Source: Shewanella corallii
Lineage (GTDB): Bacteria; Pseudomonadota; Gammaproteobacteria; Enterobacterales; Shewanellaceae
NCBI RefSeq assembly: GCF_023349125.1
Contig: NZ_JAKIKT010000007.1
Coordinates: 1-64,000 of the forward strand
Direction of reading: 5' to 3'
DNA: 64,000 nt
Shown here: in pieces, positions 45,440 through 55,168 of the stretch
Layout: every line of letters starts with the position of its first letter
Position numbering within the stretch: the stretch's first letter is position 1
Notes under the pieces: model-generated
What the model saw: the letters and a program-made list of their open reading frames with translations, nothing else
What the model was told of the DNA's origin: nothing
Databases searched by the model: none
Program-made: the position numbers and the translations under genes

Positions 45440-48400
45440 TTAGCTTACGGCAGAGTGATTGTTTTGCCTTTGTTGCTCCAGCAGAGCTGTAAATTCATTT
45501 TCGGGTAGCGCCTTACTGTAAAGGAAGCCCTGGATCTCTTCGCAGTTGAGGGCTTTTAACAAAGACAGCTGAGCACTCAGCTCTACGCCTTCACCTACCA
45601 CTGAGAGTCCCATGTTATGGGCTATGGTGATAATGGAATCCACCATCTTCAAGTCTCGATCTGACTTGTCGATGTCATCGACAAAAGCTTTATCAATTTT
45701 CAGTGTGTTAATGGGGAAGCGCTTCAGATATGAGAGCGAGGAGTAGCCGGTTCCAAAGTCATCAAGTGCCAGGCTGACCCCCATTTTGGACAGCTGCTGC
45801 ATCACCTTAATAGCTTTCTCTGGTTGCTTGATTACCGTGCCTTCGGTGATTTCCAGCTCAAGATTGGCTGCCGGCAGGCGGGTCAGTGCCAATATAGATT
45901 CAATCCGCTGTTGCAGATCCGGCAGAGCAAATTGGTGCGACGACAAATTGACAGCGACGCGGCCGTTGAACAGGCCCAGCTCACGCCAGCTTTGTGCCGC
46001 AAAACAGGCTTTTTTCAGCACAAGATCGCCAATTTCAACGATTAAGCCATTTTCTTCTGCAAGAGGGATAAATTCTCCGGGAGAAATCAATCCCTTATCT
46101 GGATGGTCCAGCCTGACAAGTGCCTCCATTCCCGTCAATTTATTGGACTTGATGTCATACTTTGGCTGGTAATGAACCTGGAAGAAATCTTTTCTCAGGC
46201 CATCGCGGATAAGGTTCTCAATTTCCAGTTGTCTGATGGCATTTTTGTTCAGGGACTCAGAGTAGAACTGATAACGGTTACCACCTGCCGACTTGGCGTG
46301 GTACATGGCGATGTCCGCTTTTCTTAGCAGTGCCTGCTCGTTTTGTTCATCTTCCGGGTAGAGCACAATACCGATACTCAGGCCGATTACCAGTTTCTCT
46401 CCGGCGATTTCAAAAGGGGTGGCGAAGTGTTCGATAATGCGTGATGCGATGGTTGCGCCAGAGCCAATATCCGGCAGTTTATCCTCCAGAATGGCAAATT
46501 CATCGCCTCCAAGTCGATACAGGCCTGTATGTCTTGGGATTGCCTGCTCCAATCGCTTGGCCACCAAAACCAACAGTTCATCACCAATTTGATGGCCCAG
46601 CGAGTCGTTAATCTTCTTGAAGTTATCCAGGTCAATCACCATCAATGTATGATGGCTGTCTTTCTTTACCAGGTTGCTCAAAGTGACCTGCATATTTGAG
46701 CGGTTTGGCAGGCCGGTGAGGCCGTCGTTGTTGGTGAGTTTCCTGAGTTCCTCTTCCTGGGACTTTCTGCGGGTAATATCCGAAAAAACACCAACATAGT
46801 GAGAGATGACGCCAGCTTCACCATAGATAGCATCTATGGTCAGTTCCATCAGGAAGCTGGTACCGTCGCCACGTTTAGCTTCTACATCCGCATGCCAGCG
46901 CCCATGTTTAAGCAGAAGTTGTTTGACCTGGGTTGAATAGTTTTCCGGGTAGAGCTCAAAGTTCATTTCTCTGCCGATAAACTTATCCCTGGATTGATGT
47001 GATAGTTGGCAACAGGCCTGGTTGACGGCAACAAAGCTGAAACTGTCGTCCAGAATGAACATACCCTCTGACATATTGCGAATTGCCCGCTCAAACAGCT
47101 TTAGTTGTTCTTCGGTCTGCTTGAAATTACTGATGTTTTTTATTGTGCCCGTCATTCGGACGGCGCGGTCCTGTTCATCCCGTTCAACAATTTTTGCCCT
47201 GTCCAGAATCCAGATCCAGTCGCCACCCTTTCCTTTTACCCGATAGGCGGCTTCAAAGTGTTCCGTCTCGCCATTGAAATGGCTCTTTAACGCATCACGT
47301 ACTCTGGATTGATCGAAGGGGTGAATATTACTTTCTTCACCCGGCTCACCGGCCCTTTGACCATCTTTTGGGAAGTCCAGAGAGCCCCAGATATTGGAGC
47401 GATAGATCTGGCCAGACTCTATATCCCAGTCCCACATTTCATCGCCACTCCCCCAAAGTGACAATTTAAGTCGCTCTTCACTCTGAGCAATTTTTTTTTG
47501 GACTTCTCGGCGCCTTATCAAAGCTTTAATGATTGCTGCCGCTACTAGAGCAACGATCACCAAATAAACAAGCTTTGCTTCAGTAGAAAGCCACCAAGGC
47601 GGTGTCACAACCAGGTTGAGTGCCTTCATATTGCTCACTTTTTTAGTGAGCTTATCCATGGCATATACATTGAGTGTATAGTCGCCTGACGACAAGTTGG
47701 TGTATGTCGCCGCATTAATATCGATAGCTTGGACAAAAGTGTCAGATAAACCTTTGAGTTGATAGAATATGTCGACATCTTCATTGCCAGGAGAGCTGAA
47801 GCTAATAGTCAATGGATAGTCCGAGTACTTTAATGTAAGTACATTGGTTTCATTTAAGCTCTCAGATAAATAGTCTCCCCCAATACTTTCTTCTTTGTTA
47901 AATATTTTAAGACTATCCAGTGTTATTTTTGGCGGGTTGCTGTTACTTATAAATTCAGCAAGTTTTTCATCATTAAGTGTAGCTATGCCAGACTTTGCTC
48001 CAAACAACGCAGTGTTACCAACTATCTCTACGGATTGCTGATTGTACTCATCGTTGCTGCCGAAGCTTCGAGTCAATAGTAATATCTGATTGGAGTCTTT
48101 GTTGTAGGAGATAATCTCCTTATCCGATGTTGCGTATATAACATCATTTAGTTCAGTAATTGAGTATACAGGTTTATTATTGATAACAATGTTATCAATG
48201 GACATCTCTTGTTTATCGACTTTAGACAAACCTTTACTCGAGCCAATAAAGATATCACCTTGGTCCTGGAATAGAGAGAAAACGATTCCACTCTTCACTT
48301 TATTAAGGATCTGATCCTTGTAGAGGTATAGCCCTCCCTGTGTTCCTATCCAATAGGCGTCTTTATCATCTGACGTGATGATGACATCCAATATAGGCTC

Positions 48401-49714
48401 GTTGTTTGATTCTATATGTATGGACGTGGAGCTTTGCGAGGCCTTGTCATAAGTATGAAGAACTCCATTGTCACTGCCGAGTATGAGTTGGTGTTCGTCG
48501 CCGGTTATACTCCAAAACGCACCATTGAGAACATTAACTGATGACCCGTTGGTCGTATCAACTTTGAATAGTCCCTGGCGAGATGTAAAATATATATCTG
48601 AGCCATCTACATAGAGCTTTTTAGGACCGGATACCGAAGCATCTATACTATCAACTTCTTCATAATTTGAGTTCAGGACTAATAAGCGTGCCCCTTCTGT
48701 TGCAATAATTATCTTGTCATCTTCGAACGCTTTAATGTCCCAAACATAGTGCTCTATATTTGGGATGTTTGAGATTATGTTGATTTTATCAGATGTTTCG
48801 TAATAACCTCTGTTATAAGTAAGCACTCTAACCGCATCATCAGATACCTGAAGCCCAGAAATGTCTAGATCCTCAGACCATAGCGTTCCCAGATATGCTT
48901 TGTTGAGATCGCTATCCAGTTTTATTAAGGCGCCTCGCTCAAGCGCAATGATATAGTCGAGATTACTACTTGATGTTATGTAACTAAGTGAAGAGTTATG
49001 AATTGTTTTACTACTATTCTGGCCAACGACTTCATATCCTGAATTCTTGAGGATAAATAGCTTTTTCCCCAGTGGCATAACATCAATAACACCTGAGATC
49101 TCAGTCTCACCAGCCTGGCCTACCTGGATAAGGCTATTGTCATATCCATGTATATACATCTCTCCGTTGAGATAGACGACTTTTTTTATCTCAATTTTAG
49201 ATGTCGAATATACGCGTTCGATTGAACTCAAGTCCTTGGATAATTTGAAGATCTCCTTGGTAGAGCTCACTATCAAACCTTCGGGAAATTCGGAGATTGA
49301 TGAAATGGACCTGTTTGCTAATAGTGCTTTCAGGTTTTCCGGCAGATAGAAGCGGTCATATTGAGAGTCATAGACCACTAATCCTCTATCGGTACCGACG
49401 AAAACACGACCTTGGCTATCGGTAAACAAGCGTCGGATAAAGGAGCTGGGCAGGTTCGAGCCATCCTCCGCAAAATAGTGTCTGAATTTTTGTCCGTTGT
49501 ATCGATTCAAGCCGTTGAGAGTACCGACCCAGACATAACCATTGTGGTCCTCTGTGATGGAGGACACTGCGATTTGAGACAGTCCCTCCTCAAGGCCGTA
49601 TGACTTTGCATTCAGCTTGATTGGATAGGGGCTGGGTGACAGCGCCAGTACGCTACCGGAAACGATAAAGAGAAGCAGACTCAGCAGCGTATTAATGGCT
49701 TTTCTGTTTGGCAT
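45440..49714 (-). CDS. Propeller-Y_Y_Y-PAS-GGDEF-EAL membrane sensor
   Basis: This 1424-residue cyclic-di-GMP protein has a signal peptide (1-24). Next come periplasmic two-component-regulator propeller repeats (about 40-600; GLEEGLSQIAVSSI, DHNGYVWVGTLNGLNRYNG) and a Y_Y_Y domain (about 635-695). One transmembrane helix lies at about 710-730, followed by two cytoplasmic PAS/PAC domains (about 745-995), GGDEF (intact GGDEF near 1070) and EAL (MEALVRLDHP near 1195; DDFGTGYSSLSYLKRF near 1320). No RxxD inhibitory site stands before GGDEF. Both enzyme signatures look intact, so it may make or break c-di-GMP in response to a periplasmic ligand. The propeller part is clearly more AT-rich than the enzymatic part. 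Confidence 0.93.
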   Translation of the reverse strand: MPNRKAINTLLSLLLFIVSGSVLALSPSPYPIKLNAKSYGLEEGLSQIAVSSITEDHNGYVWVGTLNGLNRYNGQKFRHYFAEDGSNLPSSFIRRLFTDSQGRVFVGTDRGLVVYDSQYDRFYLPENLKALLANRSISSISEFPEGLIVSSTKEIFKLSKDLSSIERVYSTSKIEIKKVVYLNGEMYIHGYDNSLIQVGQAGETEISGVIDVMPLGKKLFILKNSGYEVVGQNSSKTIHNSSLSYITSSSNLDYIIALERGALIKLDSDLNKAYLGTLWSEDLDISGLQVSDDAVRVLTYNRGYYETSDKINIISNIPNIEHYVWDIKAFEDDKIIIATEGARLLVLNSNYEEVDSIDASVSGPKKLYVDGSDIYFTSRQGLFKVDTTNGSSVNVLNGAFWSITGDEHQLILGSDNGVLHTYDKASQSSTSIHIESNNEPILDVIITSDDKDAYWIGTQGGLYLYKDQILNKVKSGIVFSLFQDQGDIFIGSSKGLSKVDKQEMSIDNIVINNKPVYSITELNDVIYATSDKEIISYNKDSNQILLLTRSFGSNDEYNQQSVEIVGNTALFGAKSGIATLNDEKLAEFISNSNPPKITLDSLKIFNKEESIGGDYLSESLNETNVLTLKYSDYPLTISFSSPGNEDVDIFYQLKGLSDTFVQAIDINAATYTNLSSGDYTLNVYAMDKLTKKVSNMKALNLVVTPPWWLSTEAKLVYLVIVALVAAAIIKALIRRREVQKKIAQSEERLKLSLWGSGDEMWDWDIESGQIYRSNIWGSLDFPKDGQRAGEPGEESNIHPFDQSRVRDALKSHFNGETEHFEAAYRVKGKGGDWIWILDRAKIVERDEQDRAVRMTGTIKNISNFKQTEEQLKLFERAIRNMSEGMFILDDSFSFVAVNQACCQLSHQSRDKFIGREMNFELYPENYSTQVKQLLLKHGRWHADVEAKRGDGTSFLMELTIDAIYGEAGVISHYVGVFSDITRRKSQEEELRKLTNNDGLTGLPNRSNMQVTLSNLVKKDSHHTLMVIDLDNFKKINDSLGHQIGDELLVLVAKRLEQAIPRHTGLYRLGGDEFAILEDKLPDIGSGATIASRIIEHFATPFEIAGEKLVIGLSIGIVLYPEDEQNEQALLRKADIAMYHAKSAGGNRYQFYSESLNKNAIRQLEIENLIRDGLRKDFFQVHYQPKYDIKSNKLTGMEALVRLDHPDKGLISPGEFIPLAEENGLIVEIGDLVLKKACFAAQSWRELGLFNGRVAVNLSSHQFALPDLQQRIESILALTRLPAANLELEITEGTVIKQPEKAIKVMQQLSKMGVSLALDDFGTGYSSLSYLKRFPINTLKIDKAFVDDIDKSDRDLKMVDSIITIAHNMGLSVVGEGVELSAQLSLLKALNCEEIQGFLYSKALPENEFTALLEQQRQNNHSAVS

Positions 49715-49807
49715 CTTGGGCGACTTATTCGTTTTTATACTAAGTTCTTAAAATGTTGCAATCTCTAACTTTTTCAGAACGATTGGCGTTTGTCAAAGGT
49801 TGCAGAC

Positions 49808-49870
49808 ATGTACGACTTGGGTCTGCTGCTGGCTGGCGGTGGAAATGCTTTACATATTGGTTGGAATTGA
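49808..49870 (+). CDS. Possible 20-residue microprotein or small RNA gene
   Basis: On the plus strand a TATACT box (49736-49741) precedes a short ORF (MYDLGLLLAGGGNALHIGWN) with AAAGG seven bases before its ATG; a strong plus-oriented terminator (49881-49927) follows. This could be a transcript of about 175 nt, either a small RNA or a micro-ORF, between the sensor gene and ptrA. No convincing -35 box is seen, and the terminator may simply serve ptrA. Treat as a weak candidate. Confidence 0.25.
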   Translation: MYDLGLLLAGGGNALHIGWN

Positions 49871-49880
49871 TGAAAAACCA

Positions 49881-49927
49881 GCGCCCACTAGTGAATTGTA
49901 ATATCCCAGTGGGCGTTTTTTTGAGAA
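49881..49927 (+). terminator. Terminator between the sensor gene and ptrA
   Basis: Stem CGCCCACT/AGTGGGCG with an 18-base loop and seven T on the plus strand. On the minus strand the tract GGTTTTTC also follows, so it may end ptrA transcription too. Confidence 0.8.
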
Positions 49928-49947
49928 TCCTACTATTGGCGGCAATA

Positions 49948-52737
49948 CTAGAGACTGAATTTGTTCGCCTGATTTTTAAACAGTTTCAGATCGGTAATCA
50001 GGGTGCCTGACTGCAAAAGCTGTGAAGCTTCCTGCTGCTCTCCTCGATTGTAGATAACCAGTCTGTCTGCTTTACGGGTTCTGAGGTGAGACATGTTAAA
50101 CTCAATCAGGTCCGAGCGGCTCAGGGTCGTAATCTCTGCTACCACCATTTCACGTTGATCAAATCCATAGTCCTTGTTACCTATGCTGGCCCAGTACCGC
50201 TGGCTTCGTGTCTTTTGGTTGGCATCGTGTTCCATCACCTGTTGAACCAGGCCTTTCTTGGTGTCCTCCCACTGCTCAGTGGTAATTTGCATTACCGCAT
50301 AATTGAAGTCTGCAACAAACTCATCAATGGCCTGCAGCAGCGTCAGAGGGCCTGAGCTTGGGGATTGAATATAGAAGATCATTCCGGGATGCCGGTGCAG
50401 CGGCAAATAGCCGGTTCCCACCATATAACCCAGTTGCTTCTGGGTCCGCAACTCATGGAAGAAGGAGGAGGACATGGTGTGGTTCAATAAGCTGAACAGC
50501 GCCATGTCCCGGGGATCAGTTGAGGCTGACTGATAGTAGACTATGATGCCACTGTCCGGGTGATGTATATCCAACTCCCTGAGTAAAGTGCCTTTTCCAC
50601 GCATATCTACCAGCTGGCGTTCTGATTCTCCACTGGGAGACGACACCAAAGTCAGAATCACGTCCAGCTTGTGGGCCAGGTGTTTGGCCTCGCTTTCGAG
50701 CCAGTCACCATATACCAAACCTTCAAGGTGGATCTTCTCGAAAAACGCTCTGACATGCTCATGCAACTCTGTCAGGGTCACATCTTCCAGGCACTCTGCC
50801 AACCGGTTAGGTTCATAGCTGCGGCGCTGTAGCGTTACAGTCAGGCTGGTAAACAGCTGAGAAATGGGTTTGGCTCTGCTGACGTTATACCAGGCCTGCA
50901 GCAGTTGTCGCTTTGTTGCCTGAAATCGTGATTCACTGAAATTCCGCTCCCTGGCTTTCTCGATAATCAGCGCCAGTAACTTCTCCTGGTTGCCGGTCAG
51001 GCCGGATATGTGCAGAGTTAAGCCACCCTGGTGTGGGTAGATATTGTAATTTAACCCAGCAACTTCAGCAGGATAGGTGAACTCTGTCAGATAGTCCTGG
51101 AGCATTTCAACATAAAGGCGGGTGAGGGCCGCCTGTCTTGGCGTCGCACTGGCTTTCTCTGAGTCCAGCGACAGATAAAGATGGCCTTTTGGGACATTGA
51201 ACTCGCCATCTTTTTTGTGCCAAATCCTGTATCCTTTCCCCTCAGCGACAATGGTGGGAGCTGAACTTTCATTGCCTCCGGGCCGCACTTCAGGGGCGCT
51301 GACAATAAAGGGGTTCGCCTCTGGTAAAGTCAGTTCAGGGATCTGCGCCACATTACTCCAGCTGTTGAGTCTTTCCGCAGAAATAGGGCTGTCCATATAG
51401 GGGGTGTGATACCAGTCTGCCTGTGCATCAGCATCAAGTTCGTGCGCTATCAATTGCAGCCGGATATTTTGTGGATTCATTAATGTAAGCAGGTACTTAC
51501 ATTCGTCCACGTCGAGGCCGGCCATTCGATAATCACCAAAAATCACATCTTCAGCCGAGTAGTGTTGCATATTGATGCTGAGATGGCTGGAGAGATCCAT
51601 GGACTTGATGGTTTCCTGGAATCTGAAAGCCACTTCCAGTAAGTCTGCCCGTTCCCGATAACGCCAGTCCTCCAGACCCTGCTGTTGGAGCAGATCGATA
51701 AAGGCAAATGTCGCGCAGATAATATCGTCAATATGCGATAGACCAGTTTCGGTCAACTGCACACTGATGTTGTAATCCTTAAAGTTATAGCCGTTAATTC
51801 CTCCCCCGGCAGACAGTGCTGTTGCCCATCCTTTGTCTTTGAAATAATTCAATAAACTCCCATTGGACTCATTGCCCAACAGGTGGCTGATAAAAGTAAG
51901 GGGCTTGCTCTTGTAGTAACAATCTATTCCTAGCAGAGCAAAGGAGATAGTCAGGCGCTTCTGGTCCTTCAAAGGAACAATATTAATCTGTCTGCGTAGC
52001 TGCTTATCGCTGTACAAAGGCACCTGCGGATAGTGCTTTCGTATTGCTTTATTCGGAATTTCGTCAAAATATTGACGCGCAAGCGATTCCAGCGTGTCCA
52101 GCGGCAGGGGAGCAACCATACACAGAGTCATGAGGTTGGCACTGTAATGATCCTCGTAGAAAGCCAGTAGTTCATTGCGCAGTTGTTCTCTGTCTCCCCC
52201 CAGTGTGACTATGTTTCCTACGGAAAACTTAGAGAAAGGGTGAGCAGGGTTGACGGTTTCTTTATGTACCTGATAGACCCTCCGAATATCATCTTTCAGT
52301 TTAAGGCTGTACTCAGCGTCAATTGCTTGACGCTCTCGCTCAACCAGGTCGAGGTTGAAACAGGGGGCGACAAAAAATTGACTGAACCTGTCCAGCGACG
52401 ACTCAAATGCCTCTGCATCAAGGCTGTAGAAGAAGTTTGTATGCTCTGTTCCTGTCCAGGCGTTGTTGCTGCCACCATGACGATTGATAAAGGCGTGATA
52501 TTCGGCTGGATCGGGAAATTTCTCTGTGCCAAGAAACAGCATATGTTCAAGAAAGTGCGCCATGCCCGGACGCTCAGCGGGATCATCAAAGTGACCGACG
52601 TTGACTGCCATTGAAGCGGCAGCTTGCTCAGCCTGGTCATCTTGTACCAGTAGAACCCGCAATTCATTTGGCAGAATAAGGTAGCGATATTGACGGCTGT
52701 CGTTGGGGCTGGAAATTAGCTCAAATTGGGAAGACAA
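49948..52737 (-). CDS. M16 insulinase-family metalloprotease (pitrilysin-like)
   Basis: The 929-residue zinc protease has the inverted zinc motif H61-F-L-E64-H65 (HFLEHMLFLG), with the third ligand Glu in ERQAIDAEYSLK about 75 residues later, and four M16 domains by length. It resembles protease III/insulysin, which degrade small peptides. There is no signal peptide, so it should be cytoplasmic, unlike E. coli PtrA. It lies beside the repeat-peptide block; whether its peptidase activity relates to that is unknown. Confidence 0.9.
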   Translation of the reverse strand: MSSQFELISSPNDSRQYRYLILPNELRVLLVQDDQAEQAAASMAVNVGHFDDPAERPGMAHFLEHMLFLGTEKFPDPAEYHAFINRHGGSNNAWTGTEHTNFFYSLDAEAFESSLDRFSQFFVAPCFNLDLVERERQAIDAEYSLKLKDDIRRVYQVHKETVNPAHPFSKFSVGNIVTLGGDREQLRNELLAFYEDHYSANLMTLCMVAPLPLDTLESLARQYFDEIPNKAIRKHYPQVPLYSDKQLRRQINIVPLKDQKRLTISFALLGIDCYYKSKPLTFISHLLGNESNGSLLNYFKDKGWATALSAGGGINGYNFKDYNISVQLTETGLSHIDDIICATFAFIDLLQQQGLEDWRYRERADLLEVAFRFQETIKSMDLSSHLSINMQHYSAEDVIFGDYRMAGLDVDECKYLLTLMNPQNIRLQLIAHELDADAQADWYHTPYMDSPISAERLNSWSNVAQIPELTLPEANPFIVSAPEVRPGGNESSAPTIVAEGKGYRIWHKKDGEFNVPKGHLYLSLDSEKASATPRQAALTRLYVEMLQDYLTEFTYPAEVAGLNYNIYPHQGGLTLHISGLTGNQEKLLALIIEKARERNFSESRFQATKRQLLQAWYNVSRAKPISQLFTSLTVTLQRRSYEPNRLAECLEDVTLTELHEHVRAFFEKIHLEGLVYGDWLESEAKHLAHKLDVILTLVSSPSGESERQLVDMRGKGTLLRELDIHHPDSGIIVYYQSASTDPRDMALFSLLNHTMSSSFFHELRTQKQLGYMVGTGYLPLHRHPGMIFYIQSPSSGPLTLLQAIDEFVADFNYAVMQITTEQWEDTKKGLVQQVMEHDANQKTRSQRYWASIGNKDYGFDQREMVVAEITTLSRSDLIEFNMSHLRTRKADRLVIYNRGEQQEASQLLQSGTLITDLKLFKNQANKFSL

Positions 52738-52904
52738 GTGCCGGCTCCTTTCGGGAAGTCAGCTTATATATTGAGTCCCTCAGAGGGTTTTGGCAAACAA
52801 AGCCGACCTCCTCGACTAAAGATTAAGCTCACTATGGTTTTTTACCGGCTTAAATGGGGATACAATCTTCAAAAAAAGCAATAACAATCGAAGGCGAGAG
52901 TTGT

Positions 52905-53375
52905 ATGCAGCTGTTTTTAATGAGGCATGGCGAAGCCAGCTTTGATGCGCTATCTGACCGCGAGCGAGTACTGACAGACCTGGGGCGCTATCAAACCGGT
53001 CAAATGGCTAACTGGTTGACATCACATGTTACAACTTTTGATTTGGTGCTGATCAGTCCCTATCTCAGGGTTCAGCAAAGTTGGCAGGAGGTGAGCACTC
53101 ATTTCCCCGAGCCTCGTAAGCTGATGGTGTTGGATGAATTGGTTCCCTCTGCCGACCCTGCTATGTGTGCTTCTTTAATCCAGGCTTATGCCCATCAATA
53201 TAAAGCCGACAAGGTATTGGTGGTATCACATATGCCATTACTGGGTTATCTGGTCAGCGAGATGGTTGGTGGTATTGAGCCGCCTTTGTTTGCTACTTCT
53301 GCCATATGCCTGCTTGATCTTCACGGTGAAAGAGCCAGTCAGGTGTGGCAGGAAGCACCTCATACCATTGGCTGA
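52905..53375 (+). CDS. sixA: Phosphohistidine phosphatase SixA
   Basis: The 156-residue protein of the histidine phosphatase branch has the RHG motif (R7-H8-G9) at its start and the second catalytic histidine H109 in VVSHMPLLG. In E. coli it removes phosphate from phosphohistidines of ArcB/PTSNtr. The ATG opening MQLFLMRHG is chosen over an upstream in-frame ATG because SixA proteins begin there. It is divergent from the M16 protease gene. Confidence 0.92.
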   Translation: MQLFLMRHGEASFDALSDRERVLTDLGRYQTGQMANWLTSHVTTFDLVLISPYLRVQQSWQEVSTHFPEPRKLMVLDELVPSADPAMCASLIQAYAHQYKADKVLVVSHMPLLGYLVSEMVGGIEPPLFATSAICLLDLHGERASQVWQEAPHTIG

Positions 53376-53398
53376 CAACTAGACAGTTAATTGAACAG

Positions 53399-53426
53399 AA
53401 AAACCGGGCCATCACCCGGTTTTTTC
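53399..53426. terminator. Terminator between sixA and smrB
   Basis: Stem AAAACCGGG/CCCGGTTTT with six T on the plus side and AAAA on the other; convergent genes share it. Confidence 0.9.
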
Positions 53427-53443
53427 ATATTTACTCAGCCTTG

Positions 53444-53974
53444 TCATCTACGGTGTGGGTGCTCACCTATATCGACCAGTACCAGCAACGCAGCATCTCC
53501 ACCCCATTCTTTGGGGGCCTGATGAAACGCTTTTACCTGAGGGTGTTGGGCCAGCCACATTGGGACCTGTTGTTTTAAAATCCCTGTTCCATAGCCGTGC
53601 ATTACGCAGCAGCACTGAATGTGCTCTTTTATACATGCGTGTATCAGTGCCGCCAGTTCAAGCTTAGCTTCACTTTGGCGGTATCCATGAAGGTCCAGCA
53701 GAAGATCTGGTACATAGTCGCCTCTGCGAAGTCGCTTCACTTCCAAACTGTCACAGTCGGATCTGAGCCAGCGCATAGGGCCATCTGTTGGTAATAGAGG
53801 CTGATAAGTATCAGAAAAGTAGCTGTCAGACTCTAGCTGCACCGCTTTTTCCACCACTTCAACTTTGGTTTTCAGCGGGGTACCGAAATGACGTTTGTCC
53901 TGGGCCAATGGTCTGACATCACCGAACAAATCGGCAAATGAGCCACTGGTTTGATTGGTTTTTTTGATGTTCAT
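53444..53974 (-). CDS. smrB: Smr-domain endonuclease SmrB
   Basis: The 176-residue protein has an N-terminal extension and a C-terminal Smr domain (from about 92) with DLHGYRQSEA and HGYGTGILK. SmrB binds collided ribosomes and cuts the mRNA between them in E. coli. It is divergent from prmB, the usual neighbourhood. Confidence 0.94.
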   Translation of the reverse strand: MNIKKTNQTSGSFADLFGDVRPLAQDKRHFGTPLKTKVEVVEKAVQLESDSYFSDTYQPLLPTDGPMRWLRSDCDSLEVKRLRRGDYVPDLLLDLHGYRQSEAKLELAALIHACIKEHIQCCCVMHGYGTGILKQQVPMWLAQHPQVKAFHQAPKEWGGDAALLVLVDIGEHPHRR

Positions 53975-54110
53975 TCCGGCATTTTACCCCAAAGTCTCTA
54001 TTTATGTGAGTTATCTTGGTGCTCACAGGCTACTTCAGAGGCGAATGTTTGCTGTCGTTCACAGGGCCAATTCAGTTACAATGGCGACAAATTGATTGCT
54101 GGAGTCTGTT

Positions 54111-55055
54111 TTGGACAAAATCTTTGTAGATGAAGCTGTTTCTGAGCTGAAAACCATTGGCGATATGCTGCGCTGGGCAGTGAGCCGTTTCAATGATGCG
54201 GGTATCTATTACGGTCATGGTACCGACAATGCCTGGGATGAAGCCGTGGCTCTGGTACTGCACGCCCTGCACCTGCCTGATGAACTTGGGCAGCAGGTGG
54301 TGAATGCCAACCTGACCAGCAGCGAAAAGCACAAGATTGTTGACCTGATCCTGCGTCGCGTCCGCGAACGTCTGCCGGTGCCATACCTGACCAACGTCGC
54401 TTATTTTTGTGGTCTGCAGTTTTATGTGGATGAGCGTGTGCTGGTACCAAGATCGCCAATTGGTGAGATGATTCAGGATGGCTTTGGCCCATGGCTGTAC
54501 AACAAGCCGGTTAATCGTGTACTGGATCTGTGTACCGGCAGTGGTTGTATCGCTATTGCCTGTGCTTACGAGTTTGAAGATGCTGAAGTGGATGCGCTGG
54601 ATATCAGCGATGATGCGCTGGAAGTGGCACAGATGAACATCGAAAGCCTGGGCGTCATGAACCGGGTGTTCCCAATGCAGTCAGATCTGTTCAGTGCCAT
54701 TCCAAAAGGCCCTCAGTACGACCTGATTGTGTCTAACCCTCCCTATGTGGATCAGGAAGATATTGATGATATGCCCAAGGAATATCATCACGAGCCTGAA
54801 ATTGGTCTGGCATCCGGCCGCGATGGCCTTGATATTACCAAGCGTATTCTGGCCAATGCGGCTGACTACCTGACCGAAGAGGGTGTACTGGTGGTTGAAG
54901 TGGGTAACTCCATGGTGCATCTGATGGAGCAATTCCCTGAAGTGCCATTCACTTGGGTGAGCTTCGAAAATGGCGGTGACGGCGTGTTTGTTTTGACCCG
55001 TGATCAGCTGGTTGAAAATGAATCACTTTTCGCCATCTATAAGGATAGGGAATAA
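54111..55055 (+). CDS. prmB: 50S ribosomal protein L3 glutamine methyltransferase PrmB
   Basis: The 314-residue S-adenosylmethionine-dependent enzyme methylates a glutamine of ribosomal protein L3. It has the helical N-terminal domain, SAM motif [14 protein letters not shown] (near 135) and the catalytic NPPY motif (near 194). The start is TTG: it gives [10 protein letters not shown], the same N terminus as E. coli PrmB, with GGAG six bases upstream. A TTG five codons earlier is also open. Confidence 0.95.
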   Translation: MDKIFVDEAVSELKTIGDMLRWAVSRFNDAGIYYGHGTDNAWDEAVALVLHALHLPDELGQQVVNANLTSSEKHKIVDLILRRVRERLPVPYLTNVAYFCGLQFYVDERVLVPRSPIGEMIQDGFGPWLYNKPVNRVLDLCTGSGCIAIACAYEFEDAEVDALDISDDALEVAQMNIESLGVMNRVFPMQSDLFSAIPKGPQYDLIVSNPPYVDQEDIDDMPKEYHHEPEIGLASGRDGLDITKRILANAADYLTEEGVLVVEVGNSMVHLMEQFPEVPFTWVSFENGGDGVFVLTRDQLVENESLFAIYKDRE

Positions 55056-55067
55056 TCTTATCCTGCC

Positions 55068-55093
55068 AAAGGTGAGGCAGATGCCTCACCTTT
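55068..55093. terminator. Hairpin between prmB and aroC
   Basis: Perfect 11-bp stem AAAGGTGAGGC/GCCTCACCTTT with a four-base loop, 12 bp after the prmB stop. There is no T run beyond TTT, so it could be a weak terminator or an RNA-stability element. Confidence 0.6.
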
Positions 55094-55168
55094 AACCCTA
55101 CATGGCTGACAACAAACAATTAAGACGCCACATCAGGAACCATTAAAACAACGAGGAAATGTATACGG

